A stretch of DNA of 64,000 nucleotides, taken from NCBI RefSeq assembly GCF_026213295.1, contig NC_079428.1, positions 9,143,628-9,207,627 on the forward strand. Direction: 5' to 3'. This DNA comes from Gadus chalcogrammus. Its lineage: Eukaryota > Chordata > Actinopteri > Gadiformes > Gadidae. Positions 1 through 13,059 of this stretch are shown piece by piece; the stretch's first letter is position 1; each line of letters opens with the position of its first letter. The translations under genes and the position numbers were made by a program. The notes beneath the pieces were generated by a model, which saw nothing but the letters and a program-made list of their open reading frames with translations, ran no database searches and had not been told where the DNA came from.

Positions 1-447
1 ATTGCCCTTTGTTAAATTATTTACAAATGTAATACTTTTTCGGCCTATTTGATATTTCCTTTGACTATATAATCTTTTCCAAATAGTCAAATGGCCGACG
101 TATGGGTTAACATTGCATTAGTCAGGGATGTAATGGGCATTGGACGCGTGGTAACGCCGTTAGCCCACTTATTGGAGCTATCTGTATATCATTTATTATA
201 CTTTTTTAAATGTTGTTTCTTTTACAATTTTAAAATTAAGATGTTATTGCCAATGGTAATAACAAGTAGGCCTACACACATTAAAGGTTGGGTATGGGAT
301 TTGGGAAACGCCAGCAGATTTTGAAAATATACAACTCAAATGGTCCTACCCCCTCTCCTTCAACGCTGACTCTGACTCCACCCATTCCAAGCACGAAGGG
401 GTCGCGCCAGGGTCCGACATCCTCCGTGGAGGTTTGTCCATGGCCAT
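1..447. other. Non-coding, no feature recognised
   Basis: AT-rich for the first 300 bases and more mixed afterwards. Short open frames occur on both strands but show no domain, splice context or codon bias that I can support. The last 100 bases lead directly into the 18S-like fragment and could include old spacer sequence, which I cannot demonstrate. Confidence 0.5.
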
Positions 448-508
448 CCTGGTTGATCCTGCCAGTAGCATATGCTTGTCTCAAAGTTTAAGCCATGCAT
501 GTATGAGT
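448..508 (+). pseudogene. 18S rRNA 5'-end fragment
   Basis: This 61-base stretch starts with CCTGGTTGATCCTGCCAGTA and continues through the conserved 18S start region (GCATATGCTTGTCTCAAAG, then TTAAGCCATGCATGT). By memory of the vertebrate 18S 5' end it carries about three mismatches. Similarity stops abruptly near base 508, where the next conserved 18S block should follow. It is therefore a short rDNA-derived fragment, not a functional rRNA gene. It could be a processed or broken rDNA insertion, or part of a repeat family that captured the 18S 5' end. Confidence 0.8.
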
Positions 509-840
509 CGCTGGGGAGGGGGAATGCAGTACGACCGTTTGATTGACGTACTTACTGTTCAATGCAACTCGGTGGCTCTGGAAATCATTGGCTGGAGTTT
601 TTCGAGCCCTGCCCGTTCCACAGATGATTGACTTGTTTAATTTTCATGTCAGTACCTCTAACTCAGTGGCTGTAAGTGGGTTATGATAAGGATTTCAAGT
701 AATTTTGCAAAAATGGCCAAAAAAGCGAATTCCATACCCAACCTTCAAGCAAACCTCTCCAATAGTGTCTTCTTTGTCATAAAAAAAGGCCCATAGAGCG
801 TAACAGTGACTGACTGAGTTTTAAGACTGGAACCAAGCCA
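509..840. other. Non-coding, no feature recognised
   Basis: The sequence after the 18S-like fragment does not continue the 18S molecule. No coding, RNA or repeat structure that I can support. Confidence 0.4.
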
Positions 841-841
841 A

Positions 842-1350
842 TTATCCGTCAAGTTGGTTGTAACTAGAGCTGTCCCAGACGATTATTTTTTTAAAGGATT
901 AATCAAACGATTATTTTTTCAGTTACAGATTATTTCATATTATAAATATAGCATAAATCCACATGATTGTTGTTGTTATGCTATTTGATAACACAGTATA
1001 CTATGAAGTAAACACACACTACTTGTAGTGTTTACTACTTAGAACTGGTTGATAGATCGTGGAATTTCGACAGTCAACAGCTAGACTAGAACTACATAAC
1101 ATGACAAAAGTTCTCTTACTACTTGTTGCTAGATCGTGGAATTTCGACGGTCAACAGCTAGACTAGAACTACATAACATGACAAAAGTTCTCTTTTCACC
1201 AGAGTATAAAATCCGAACCCGACAAAGTTTATTCATAATATTGTAATGACCACGGAAGAGGCAGTGAATGAAGTGATTAGACAGCTTATAAGATACCTAA
1301 TAAACCGTTGGAACACGCAAGACCGGTCACCATAGCAACGCTGGTAAACC
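842..1350. mobile_element. hAT-like MITE remnant
   Basis: It begins with AGAGCTGTCCCAGACGATTA and AT-rich sequence typical of fish hAT-type non-autonomous elements. The stretch near 1299-1345 (AATAAACCGTTGGAACAC and following) recurs in the hAT-like element at 13060-14122 (around 13470-13540), tying the two together. No transposase is encoded. Exact ends are not resolved. Confidence 0.5.
1032..1195. repeat. Two-copy tandem repeat, about 80 bp
   Basis: The block starting TACTACTT and containing AGATCGTGGAATTTCGAC occurs at about 1032-1116 and again at 1117-1195. The two copies are nearly identical over the last 60 bases (one A/G difference after TTTCGAC). The copies differ at their starts (AGAACTGGTTGAT versus GTTGCT). 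Confidence 0.85.
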
Positions 1351-1803
1351 ATCCCTCGGAGCTCGGCTTTTGGTTGAGTTTTATACCATATAGGTCTTGC
1401 TGAAGGCATTTAATTGTCCAAAATATTATTAATAAATATTCGAATATATTCAAATATTAATATTAATAAACAAACAAACTTTTATCTTTGGTTTACTACT
1501 GCGACTGCTTGACAAACGAACATTCCAGGGCGGGGCAGGGGGGAAATCAACAGAACTTACGGTGTTTTGCTGCCATCCTGAACCAGAGCTCCAGGATGTT
1601 TTCGTTTTAAATGCTTGTGCATTGCTGATGTACTGCTGTGATACGCCAAAGTAAATTAGCATAGTCTGCAAACAACCGCCTTGTTGGGAGCGTTGAGGGT
1701 GAAAAATTCCCACACTTTTTAACACCGTAGACGTGTTTTTTTTTGCTGTTTGAGCCTCTGTGCTCCCGCTACTGCTTGCCGCTGCCATTGTTATGAATGA
1801 ACA
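1351..1803. other. Non-coding, no feature recognised
   Basis: A 112-codon minus-strand frame exists at 1450-1788, but it has no recognisable domain and ends in low-complexity sequence. I do not support it as a gene. Confidence 0.4.
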
Positions 1804-1945
1804 GCACTAGTTAGCGATTAATCGCATTAATGTCATAGTTAACTCACGATTAATCGCAAATCTTTTTTCTATAAAAAAAATTAACGCCGCTAAAATTGGT
1901 TTGCGTTAACGCCGTATATAATGCGTTTAACTGACAGCACTACTT
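1804..1945. mobile_element. hAT-type MITE, internally deleted copy
   Basis: It contains GATTAATCGCATTAATGTCA, then TTAACGCCGCTAAAATTGG, then GCGTTTAACTGACAGCAC. The same blocks in the same order occur at 53664-54080, where about 250 extra bases separate them. This is a short, internally deleted member of that family. No protein is encoded. Confidence 0.7.
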
Positions 1946-3451
1946 CTAACCCATAGATATACAGTATATAGAACACTAGATGTCTCGTCCGCGCTGCTGG
2001 CCAATGGAATTCGAACGTCGGCACTGGTGGCAATCTTGCTACAGTCAGCTGCTCACCCATAACATTGTGTTGGCAGTGGTACACGTATTTTTTAAATAAC
2101 CATAACTTGCTCAATTTTCAAACGATTTTCAAATGGTTTGGTTTGTTATAAATGTCAGAGATGTAGTTATGACACTACATAAGTAAATTGGATATTGTTC
2201 TAAAATAGGTACAAGATTTTTGTAAGAAACTAAACAGTTTGTAAATCCGTCAAGATTTCAGCGAGATAAGAGTATTAGCGTTTGTGCAGATCACTGACTG
2301 ACCACCAAAAAGCTTACCTGTGGTAAGATGGCCGCCTGTGATGATGTTATAGACGCCTCCGAATACTCATACTTGACTGCTGTATAGTAGGCATTTTGTA
2401 GTACGTCACAAATATAGAGTGTCTAAATGCTCAGTACGCATTGTGTAGTAGGCTAAATGTTTCCGAAAGCGTACTACCGCCACAGTATACAACGGTAGGT
2501 CACTACGCTATTCCACAATTCAGCCGGAGTCTGGTAACCGAAGAAGAAATACGCCGCAGTGAAAGAAAAAAATAAATCTGTAAATTATCGCAGGTTTAAT
2601 TTGCCAGCATCTGATGTGCAGCTCACAGAGGGGAAACACGGAATGTCCCAACATCCGGTGGCGTTTCGGTGGTGTTCGGAAGCGTTCGGAGGTGTATAGC
2701 TGTAGAACGTACTAAATTAACAAGCCAAAATACCCACAATCCTTTGCGTTCACATGCTGTGCGGGGTATTTAAAAATTGCGTCTGGAGAGCAGTACATAT
2801 TGCTTTACACAAGTACATTTTTTGAATGTTTTCAGAAATATTTTGTGCCGTATTACTTTTTATAGATTAATCATGCAAATGCAAAAAAATAACCTATGTG
2901 ATTTTTTTCAAACGTTTTTGCAACGTAATGATAATAATAAGGTAATATTTTGCATGGATTGATTTGTTTTAATAAGTAAGTAGCTGGTATTTAAACAAAC
3001 TACTGTCGCCAATGACAATTTCAACAATTAAAATATTTACCACAGGCGCAGTATTAAAAAGCGGAAGCGCTTCCACACTAGCAAGTCGTTCCAAACTCTG
3101 AACTACCAGGATAAGATGTATTAGTATATGCTACACATGAACCTCCTAAGATGGCGCAATTTGATTGGTTTGATATCTCGGGATATTTGCCAATATCCAA
3201 TGATTGAGATCTTAAACTTGGGATATTGCATGACGGTCGTCTCGTCACGCTAATAAAAACAAATAAACCGCTAATAAAAAACAAATAAATAAATCGGCAA
3301 AAGGTGTCATCTTGTTTATTTTTGGAGTGTTCACGTGTAGTAGGCCTATATACCGTCATTAAATTGCTTCACATAAATATATGAATACTAAGTTGCATCA
3401 ATAATTGTTTTTTGTACAACAATGTAATGTGACCCAGTGACTCCAAACTAG
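1946..3451. other. Non-coding, AT-rich, probable old repeats
   Basis: No gene. The stretch 2380-2520 contains several near-repeats of GTAGTA and TAGTAGGC and resembles decayed DNA transposon sequence, but I cannot define ends. No splice-bounded frame is visible on either strand. Confidence 0.4.
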
Positions 3452-3566
3452 AATCCAATTGTATTCCTAAACTGGACACATATAACACACCTCTTTTTAT
3501 GGTATTTTACTATTAAAAGAGGTGGGTTTTATGTGTCCAGTTTAGTAATAGCCTAAATTGGATACT
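3452..3566. repeat. Long imperfect hairpin, MITE-like
   Basis: AAACTGGACACATATAACAC followed by ACCTCTTTTT is mirrored by AAAAGAGGTGGG followed by TTATGTGTCCAGTTTA. The outer parts (ATCCAATT on the left, AATTGGAT on the right) also pair. The arms fold into a stem of about 30 bp or more around a short AT-rich loop, as in small fold-back elements. Confidence 0.75.
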
Positions 3567-3917
3567 GTTTTTTTCATCTGAGAACCCAACAGCCATGTTT
3601 TCATACCCAAAATGTTTGATCAATAACAGACGTTTACATTAGAAAGGAGCTGTTCTTGACGCTGCTGTTCCTGCAGTGGTGGCTGAAGACCAGAAGCTCC
3701 GTTCATGTCCAATGTGACGTTCTGTTTGCCCGGCCACGCTGCGTACCAAAGCACTGGCATTGCATTTCTGGCAATGCATGTGTTGATTTATCGAATACAT
3801 GTGTGTGTACACTCACAAGCTCATATTAAAACTTGAAAATGCATTTCCTGCAGATAATGTGGTGCTGTAGTGCACTCACACGCACCGTGCACACGCTGTG
3901 TGCGCATTTCAGTTGTA

Positions 3918-4031
3918 CCGCATTTTCTGCAGGAAATCCATTTTCTAGTTTTAATATGAGATTGTAAGCTCTGAATTTAATCGCCTTTTTCATTTTAAGT
4001 ACAATTCCCACATGATTGTGTATTTCTACTG
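3918..4031. repeat. Direct repeat, copy 1 (pair at 4744-4850)
   Basis: TTCTGCAGGAAAT, then TTTTAATATGAGATTGT, then GAATTTAATCGCCTTTTT, then CCCACATGAT. The same order is found at 4744-4850 with a few differences. The two copies flank the (AC)n tract at 4341-4456. Confidence 0.8.
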
Positions 4032-4339
4032 AAATGTGTTTGTGTGTGTGCGTGTGCGTGTGTGTGTGTGTGCACTGGTCCACTGCTATTGGGGAGTGTG
4101 GAGGAGGCTTTTATTCTGAAAATCCTCCATTGAGAATAAAAGAGGTGGTATAGGGAGTAGGCTTTCATTCTGAAAGTTCTCCACTGGGAATAAATGTGGT
4201 GGTATGTGCAGGGTGGAGCAGACTTTTATTCTGAAAGGTATGCGTTCTCTTACCCCTCTGCTTGACCAGGGCCACCATCTGCTCATACTGCTGCCGTACT
4301 TCTGTGCCGCTTCAGCTGGCTTGGCAGGCAGGTTACTGT

Positions 4340-4458
<119 letters not shown>

Positions 4459-4743
4459 AAATTCAACCATTTCAAACCATTTCAGCTCAGTTATTCTATA
4501 TTTTATTTCAAATGTATTCAAACTGTATCACTTATTAGGTATTTCTTTAACTCTTAAACTATATTTGTTTACAATCTTTTTTTTTTAAATGGTGGTATGT
4601 TTACATTGTTTAGGCCTACTCCATTTATTTTTAAATCTTTTCACTATATTTAGGCCTAAGCCATTCAACATTTCTTTAGTCTTAAATTATGTGGCTTATA
4701 AATATATTTTCAACCTCACTTTGCAATACAGCACTCACCGCAT

Positions 4744-4850
4744 GTTCTGCAGGAAATATATTTTCAAGATTTAATATGAGATTGTGAGCGCTGAATTTAA
4801 TCGCCTTTTTGTTTTAAGTATTTCCCACATGATGTGTATTTTACATTAAA
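4744..4850. repeat. Direct repeat, copy 2 (pair at 3918-4031)
   Basis: Second copy of the block described at 3918-4031, including TTCTGCAGGAAAT and GAATTTAATCGCCTTTTTG. Offset about 826 bp. Confidence 0.8.
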
Positions 4851-4898
4851 AAAAAAGGTGAGGTCCAATCATAGCAAACTAAAGCAGTGGCGAAACTA

Positions 4899-5590
4899 GA
4901 CCTTTTTTGGGTGGGCTGAAGGTAAACTATCGAAAATGAATTGGTTGGTTACTATACCTCTTCGTTCATGCTGTCAATTCCAACTGATTCTTCAGCCCTT
5001 TTCCGATTGAAAAGGAAACAAAAGTGATCAAAATATGACAAAATACAAAATCAAAGATATACTCACACACAGAATCAGTCCCACATGGGTTTAGCCTATT
5101 TGCCTAGTTTTCTGTTAGTCAAATAGGCCAACTAATGCATAGCTGGTGCAAGTATTGGCCAGCTTTCAATATATTCTATAATTTAGTTCTTCCTTCATCG
5201 TAGGCCCTACAAGAGGCATTTTTAAACTTCCGACCAAACTCACGTGATTGAAGCGTCAGACGCTGTTGGACATCAAAAGGTCCATCGACTTCCACTGAGC
5301 AGCACCGTGTCAAGAGTTTCTGAAAAGGGAATTTTGTTTGAGGACAGGTTATTATATATATTATTATACAAGTCATCGCTGCGTCATTATGGATCCCGCC
5401 CACTCATTATGAACAGATCCGCCCACGCTACAAAGATCCAGTACTTCTCAAAAAGTGAAACCTGCCATTGGCAACATACATGTCCATGTATGGTAGTGTA
5501 AAAAAAAACGTGCTGTTGCGCGGAAACCAACGCAACGGCACCTTCCTGGAGTTGCGGGGACAGAAACTGTAACAACCAAAAAAAATATGA
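4899..5590. mobile_element. Dispersed repeat, copy 1 (longer copy at 54177-55440)
   Basis: GAATTGGTTGGTTACTATAC, GATCAAAATATGACAAAATA, ACTCACGTGATTGAAG, CAAGTCATCGCTGC and GGCAACATACATGTCCATGT occur in the same order at 54177-55440. This copy lacks most of the ORF-bearing 3' part of the other, so it is a deleted member of the family. The superfamily is not recognised. Confidence 0.75.
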
Positions 5591-5901
5591 TATAGCCTAC
5601 TAGAAAATGCATTTCCTGAAGCAAATGCGGTGTGTGCTGTAGTACAAAGTGAGGTTGAAAATATTTTTTAATCAAGCCACATAGATTAAGACTCGTTAAA
5701 TGTGAAGGGATTTGAATAACAGTTCAAAAGTCTAAATGGAGTAAACAATGTAAACATGAACACCATTTTACGAAATATAAATAGTTTAAAACAAATAAGT
5801 GACAGCTGAATGAAAAGCGCAAAGCATTGCTAAAAATGCAGAAATGTAAAATGAATTGAACTGAAGAATCTGAAAGGTCAAATGTATTGCCCTGCTTCTC
5901 T

Positions 5902-7277
<1,376 letters not shown>

Positions 7278-7949
7278 TTATGAAGAACAATAGTTGCTGC
7301 ATGCAGCACTCGCCTAATAAAAAGACACACGTCTTAGGGCTTATTTGATGTGTTTACATGCCAAAACAAAGACCCTGGGTTCAATCGCCGGTATCACACT
7401 TTAAGAGCCGTAAAGGGCCCTTCTTCCTCCTTTCAGGCCCATCTTTCCACATGCATACATCCCACATGCCCACGGTTAGCAGGTCACTGCAGTTCCGCGC
7501 CCACTGTGCGCACACACCACATCCCCAAACCACCCACCCACCAAACCACCCACCCACACACACGGTGTGTCTTCATACACACATGCAAACGTATACATAG
7601 ATTGTGATATCATAATTTTTTTACAAATCAAGATTAATTAATTTGTGTATTGTGTAATTGGGCAGAGAGTGCTTTGGGAAAATTAGGATGTGCTTTGAAA
7701 ATATGGCACAAGTTAGATGTGTTTGTGTAACCAGTGTAATCTTTCATCAAATAATTTGAAAGTAACATTCAAAAGAGGCTGATAAGATAAAACACTCAGC
7801 TGAATATATTACTATTTAAGTTCACTTATCTGTTCTAAAAAAGATGACGACGGCACATATTTGCATATTGCCAGAGGTCCTGCTTCACGGCGAGGTTCTG
7901 AGTCACTTTGGCACTTCCGCAAATATAATATGTATATATATATATATAT
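7278..7949. other. Non-coding, possible SINE piece
   Basis: CTGGGTTCAATCGCC near 7376-7390 resembles a tRNA-type B box, and CACCCACC-rich sequence follows. A complete SINE cannot be delimited. No gene. Confidence 0.35.
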
Positions 7950-8100
7950 ATTCCGTCACTCCCCAACACTATTCTATCTATATATATATAGAATAGTGTT
8001 GGGGAGTGACGGAATACATGTACCGGCGTTACGTATTCAGAATACAAATTATAGCTAACTGTATTCCGTTACAGTTACCATTGAAATAGTTGGTATTTAG
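7950..8100. mobile_element. hAT-type MITE end with perfect 28-bp inverted repeat
   Basis: Bases 7950-7977 and 7988-8015 are perfect reverse complements (arm contains CCGTCACTCCCCAACACTAT) around a (TA)n loop. The right arm continues with TGTTGGGGAGTGACGGAATA and TTCCGTTACAGTTACC, the familiar start of an abundant fish hAT-like MITE family. Two ends of that family therefore meet head to head here. Confidence 0.75.
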
Positions 8101-9880
8101 AATACAGTTGCATTGTTGAAATCAACGGATTACATGACGATACTTCTGTTTCAGCAATTTATTCGTACTTTCACACCAACACCATTTAGTGCACACTAAA
8201 CGAGTTTGGTCCCCTTGGTTCGGTACGTTTGCGTTGGTGTGAATGCAACCACCTCACTTTGTTGTGAACCAAATCAGTTTGTACTCCTCCGTAAAGTGCT
8301 GTACGTAGACACGGAGAGCCCTCTGCGTCGTCAGAGACCCTGTAGGAGACCCACTCCATAGCTCTACGTGCGCTTCCAATATTTATTTACTATCGGAGAC
8401 GGCAAGGGCTGTGATTGGTCCTCTAACCAAAACATTGCACCTTCTTTACTTTGTAATTTTTTTTACTTTGCACATATTTTTACATGGTGAGTAGTCAGCA
8501 TATAAGATTGATCAGGCGGCGAATTGCATTGCGTATCTGACATCCCGACGGAGAACTGCTAATGCTCGAGGGGTCTCCGTAGTTACGGAGGCTGATTACG
8601 GATTACAGAGTCTGAGAGGTATACTTTGGCCTTAAGGAGGAGCTGTGATTTTCCACAGGTTGGACTGAGCGTTGTAGTATGATGACGATGATATCTTGGC
8701 GATATTCAGCGTATTTTAGCTGGCCGGGCCTATGGTATCGTGGAATCCGGCCCGGTAGTCATTTGACCTTTGGTTAAGGTCAAAGGTGCCATGTTTTGAC
8801 ATAGGCAACCCAGGGTTCAGCAGATTATGCAAATGTGGTATATGTTGGATCATTTGTATGCCTCAGTAATATTCAGGACTCCTATCACTACAGGGAGGGT
8901 GGGGTGTATCAGCCCCCGCCCGATTCACAGCGGTGCATAAGCATGCATTAAACCCCCATTTAATTGTCTGCACCCTCTATTGAAAAAAGAGGAGGGAGTG
9001 AAAAGAATTATAAATATGATAACAATAAAATACTACCAGTTTTAATTAAACTTGTGACATTTTCCATTAAATAACATTGCTGCATTTATTTTGTTCAATT
9101 AAACCAACCGTTATTATTATTACAATCTTGTGAAAGGCACCATTTATTACTGATTACTTATTGGGAAGGAACATAACTAATCAGGTTTTATCTGTCAGCA
9201 TCAAAAGTTTGGGAGTTGAAAACTAAACTCATAAATGTAAGACAGAAAGGCAGTACAAGAATAGTATTGACATTTAGTGGTTCACCTATATAAACACAAA
9301 CAAATTCCAAGTTTGAAAGTGTTCTATCCTTGACTAATACAGCTTAAATGTGTTTTATTTTTAAGATACAATGTGAATGACAATGTAAAGTTGTCAATGT
9401 ACAAATGTCAAATATTCTGCCACAATTGATTAAAACATGGATTATTTTTGCATGCAGTCACATGTGGGTTTTTTTTCACGGTAGAATTCTGTTATTTTTT
9501 ACAACTCCCACATATCAAAAGCCTTTTTCATATCCAAAGCTTGGATACCAATAAGCTGATGTTGCAGCTGAAATGTTCTCCACATCAGAAAGATATGATG
9601 TGATATCAGCTTTCAAGCACAGACTGGACAGTAAATATTATTGTCCCAACATGTGAGTAGAACTACCCAGAAGTGCTTGTCTATCTGCTGGTGGAGAGGC
9701 CTGTGTAAAAAGCGAAGTTGAAAGTTGTGTTCCGCGGTTTGGTAACTTAGTATGGATGTCTCGTCCAAACTAACAACTTGCTTGGCTGATATATATATTA
9801 TTTCCAAAATTAGTCCGTGGAAACTAATCCTCAAGTTCAATGCTGAAATGTTATGTCATTGTTAAGCATTGCTTAGCAAT
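8101..9880. other. Non-coding, decayed repeats
   Basis: It contains the second copy of the 80-bp repeat (8678-8757, pair at 6401-6480) and TTTCACACCAACACC/GTTGGTGTGAATGC near 8170-8250, which look like facing ends of an old DNA transposon. From 9000 to 9880 it is plain AT-rich sequence with no gene. Confidence 0.4.
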
Positions 9881-9889
9881 AATTCATTT

Positions 9890-10240
9890 TTTTGGTGATT
9901 TGTTGTAAACCACGTCCACAATGTATCAGAAGCCATTTCTCCATTATTGTTTAATGTCTTTGAGCGTCAGTCTGAGTGTTCCACTTTTCCTTTATGATCT
10001 GCTTCCCCCTAGTGGTAGGTCTACATTGGTATCATTGCCATCCGGGAATTGCTTCCATGAGGAACTTCAGAAGAGAATAAGGTTTAATGCAACAATTTAA
10101 TTACTGCAATTTAGAAAAGACAGCCATTGGGAGCATAAAAGAGACAACTTCATAGGCCGTAGTACAATACAATGTTTAGCCTATTATATTGAATCCATGA
10201 AGAAATACAGAAAATAAACACCAGGGGAGCGGTTTGACAG
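9890..10240. repeat. Dispersed repeat, copy 1 (pair at 35385-35945)
   Basis: CCACGTCCACAATGTATCAG, TTCCACTTTTCCTTTATG and CTTCCCCCTAGTGGTAGG have counterparts in the same order at 35400-35520. CACCAGGGG...TACTTGTC near 10220-10257 also has a counterpart near 35920-35955. Roughly 75 percent identical; family not recognised. Confidence 0.65.
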
Positions 10241-10921
10241 GTATCCTCCTACTTGTCATATCCAAGAGTATAATAGGACTATAAAGTATATTCTTTAATT
10301 ATTTATTTTTATCAGATAAACAAGAAATCTGTATTTTTGCCCTTCTCATATATTTAAAGTCACCATTTTCCCATGATAAATGTCCAACATTATAGGATTG
10401 TTTTCCACCCCTTTTATAATCTATATAAGAAATGACAAAAAATACTGTGGACAGAAATATTTATATTTGGGGACAACTGCTTTGTGCACGCCATCTTCCA
10501 AGAATGTTTGAGATTAAGTTCTTGATGTTATTCTAAATCAGCCATTTAATATCCCCACCCAATTATGGTCAGCGCTTTTGGGGATGGCGCTTGTAGCGCT
10601 GAACATCTCTGATTAGTCGCGTGCTGAAGCATTTTTATTATTTACATCTTTCAACACCGTTCACCTCGATATGCAGTATCGAGGTGAGTTCGAAACAGAA
10701 CGGAAAGGCAATTATATGGCTGAACAAAACTTTTAAATTAAATAGCATACATCAAAAAGAAAGATTTCCTCGCTAAGGTTACAATCACACAACCATTAAA
10801 TTGTGCAGTTCATACCGATAAACGAAAATCATTTTACAATAAAACAGTCCATTTTAAACCACAATCCAGGTTACAACAATGCAACAAAATATAAAAAAAT
10901 ATATAATTTATTTAGGCTTCT
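10241..10921. other. Non-coding, small hairpin
   Basis: TCACCTCGAT at 10661-10670 pairs with ATCGAGGTGA at 10678-10687 (10-bp stem). No gene. Confidence 0.5.
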
Positions 10922-10990
10922 AAATATCATCATAAATAATAGCTTGGAATTATCATAGATAATTCCAAGCTATTATCTACGATGATATTT
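10922..10990. repeat. 32-bp-arm hairpin
   Basis: Arms 10922-10953 and 10959-10990 pair with about two mismatches around the loop CATAG; the inner part (ATAGCTTGGAATTAT) is perfect. It is AT-rich and has no flanking gene that would explain it. It could be a fold-back MITE core or an expressed small hairpin. Confidence 0.85.
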
Positions 10991-11010
10991 CAAGCATTGG
11001 CATTTTCTTC

Positions 11011-11510
11011 TTAAAGGGGACATATTATGAAAACAGCACTTTTCCTGGGATTTGGGGTGTTATTGTGGGTAGATGGTGCTCCCACACGCATACAAACTTT
11101 GAAATAAGTCTGTACATGATTTTTTGAGTGAGATACACATTTCTGGAAGCAGCCCGCCTCCAGCTACCGAACGAGCGAGTCAGTTTCGGCGCCCCCTCCT
11201 ACGTAGGAAGGGTGCACACATTTGATTATTACCTCCCACTTCCCCACTCCCCTCCAATCAGAGCATCGCTAAGATTTTGTGGATCAGCAGATGAGTAGCT
11301 CTGGCGAGAGGAATTCGGCGCTAGCCCTGCAGCTAAGCTCCGGGAGTACAATCCCTTTCTCTGGCGCCGAGCTCACCCCGCCGGAGCTGCCGCCGAAGGG
11401 ATGTCGGGCGGAGGAGACATGGAGTAGAAAGGGATTATACTCCCGGAGCTCATTTCAGGCTCATTTCACTTCAGGGTTATAGTTCACGACCCCACAGGGT
11501 TAGGAAACTT
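11011..11510 (+). mobile_element. TTAA-type MITE, left end and body
   Basis: It starts TTAA then AGGGGACATATTATGAAAA, matching inverted the end seen at 45540-45557 (CATAATATGTCTCCTTTAA). That gives a family with TTAA targets, as in Kolobok- or piggyBac-related elements. The right terminus is not seen; the element runs into the tandem array that follows. No transposase is encoded. Confidence 0.7.
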
Positions 11511-12200
11511 TGGTTGGCTTTTATTTTGAAACTCCACATCAGAATGTTCTGAAACTTCTTGGGTGACCCTATGGGGTCGTGAACTATAACCATGAAGTGA
11601 AATGAGCCTGAAATAACAGGGCATTTTCTTTTAAATTGAATCCAAAATCATATGTAATATGTCTCATATTGGAATTTTTTTGGTGGGCTTTTATTTTGAA
11701 AATCCACATTAGAATGTTCTGAAACTTCTTGGGTGATCCTATGGGGTCTTGAACTATAACCCTGAAGTGAAATGAGCCTGAAATAACAGGGCATTTTCTT
11801 TTAAATTGAATCCAAAATCATATGTAATATGTCTCAGATTGGAATTTTTGGTGGGCTTTTATTTTGAAACTCCACATCAGAATGTTCTGAAACTTCTTGG
11901 GTGACCCAATGGGGTCGTGAACTATAACCATGAAGTGAAATGAGCCTGAAATAACAGGGCATTTTCCTTGAAATTGAATCCAAAATCATTGTAATATGTC
12001 TCATATTGGAATTTTTGGTGGGCTTTTATTTTGAAACTCCACATCAGAATGTTCTGAAACTTCTTGGGTGACCCTATGGGGTTGTGAACTATAACACTGA
12101 AGTGAAATGAGCATGGAATAACAGGGCATTTTCTTTTAAATCGAATCCAAAATCATTTGTAATATGTCTCAGATTGGAATGTTTGGTGGGCTTTGATTTT
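11459..12200 (+). repeat. Tandem array, about 167-170 bp period, four copies plus ends
   Basis: Copies start near 11512, 11682, 11850, 12017 and (partial) 12184, each with GTGGGCTTTTATTTTGAAA, TGTTCTGAAACTTCTTGGG, GGGGTCGTGAACTATAACC and AGGGCATTTTCTT. A reverse-complement piece (TTCACTTCAGGGTTATAGTT, then CACGACCCCA) lies just before copy 1 at 11459-11500. Copies differ by scattered substitutions and single-base indels. Confidence 0.9.
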
Positions 12201-13059
12201 GAAAGTAAATACCACAACGGCCGTACACTTCCTTTGATAGTATTTGCTTTTATTGACTGTCTTTTTGTATGTACCCGACGAATGCTTTTACTTTAAACTA
12301 GTTCTGAGACGCTATTACCGTAATGGCTAGTATATACAGGTACGGCAAAAAAAAACTGGGTCGGCTGGCTTGACCGCCGATCTCGATGAGTCGGCTGGCA
12401 TGACCGCAGTAAACAAAACCAGCAGCAAAGTTTACGTAAACCAATTTCTTACCTTATGTGGCCCTCCACATGCAGGCTAGATGATGTATCCATATCGTTA
12501 TCCAGTGTCACAAACATGCTTTTTACAGGAAGCAAAAGGACCGGCTATTTTCTGAATCAAAATGTCAATTTTGGCTGTCTGTCTTGAAACTTCTCCATTA
12601 TAACGCTGAGAGCACACGCACCCTCCTCCCCCTCGCGATGACATTAAATATAATTTAACAAATTATACAAACAAAAAAGGCTTAAGTCGCAATGCTATTT
12701 ACTGGATCCATAATGTCTTAAGAGAAAAGCTGGAAACGATATAAGATCCTTTTTCAGCAGGCAAAAATGCGCTGTAAGTGCAGAGAAACCTACAAATCAC
12801 CTTGTTTTACGATGTTTGATATTAACTCAGTTAACTGCTAGTTCTCATCTATTGCTAACGTTAACGGTTAGCTAGCAGTAACACTGCAGTAAACTACATA
12901 CCGGCTTTAGCTACAGTCTATACTTTGGCTACTACAAATTTCTGTCTTCCACTTTTATTTGTTGAGTGGAATACCTTTTGTACAGTAGCGATGGTAGTGT
13001 TCCATATACATCTCAAGTTAATACCATGATATTGCGTTAGCCTTCGCTAGTACTAGAAG
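12201..13059. other. Non-coding, no feature recognised
   Basis: No gene or clear repeat boundary. Short duplications such as GTCGGCTGGCTTGACCGC/GTCGGCTGGCATGACCGC at about 12360-12408 are present. Confidence 0.4.
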
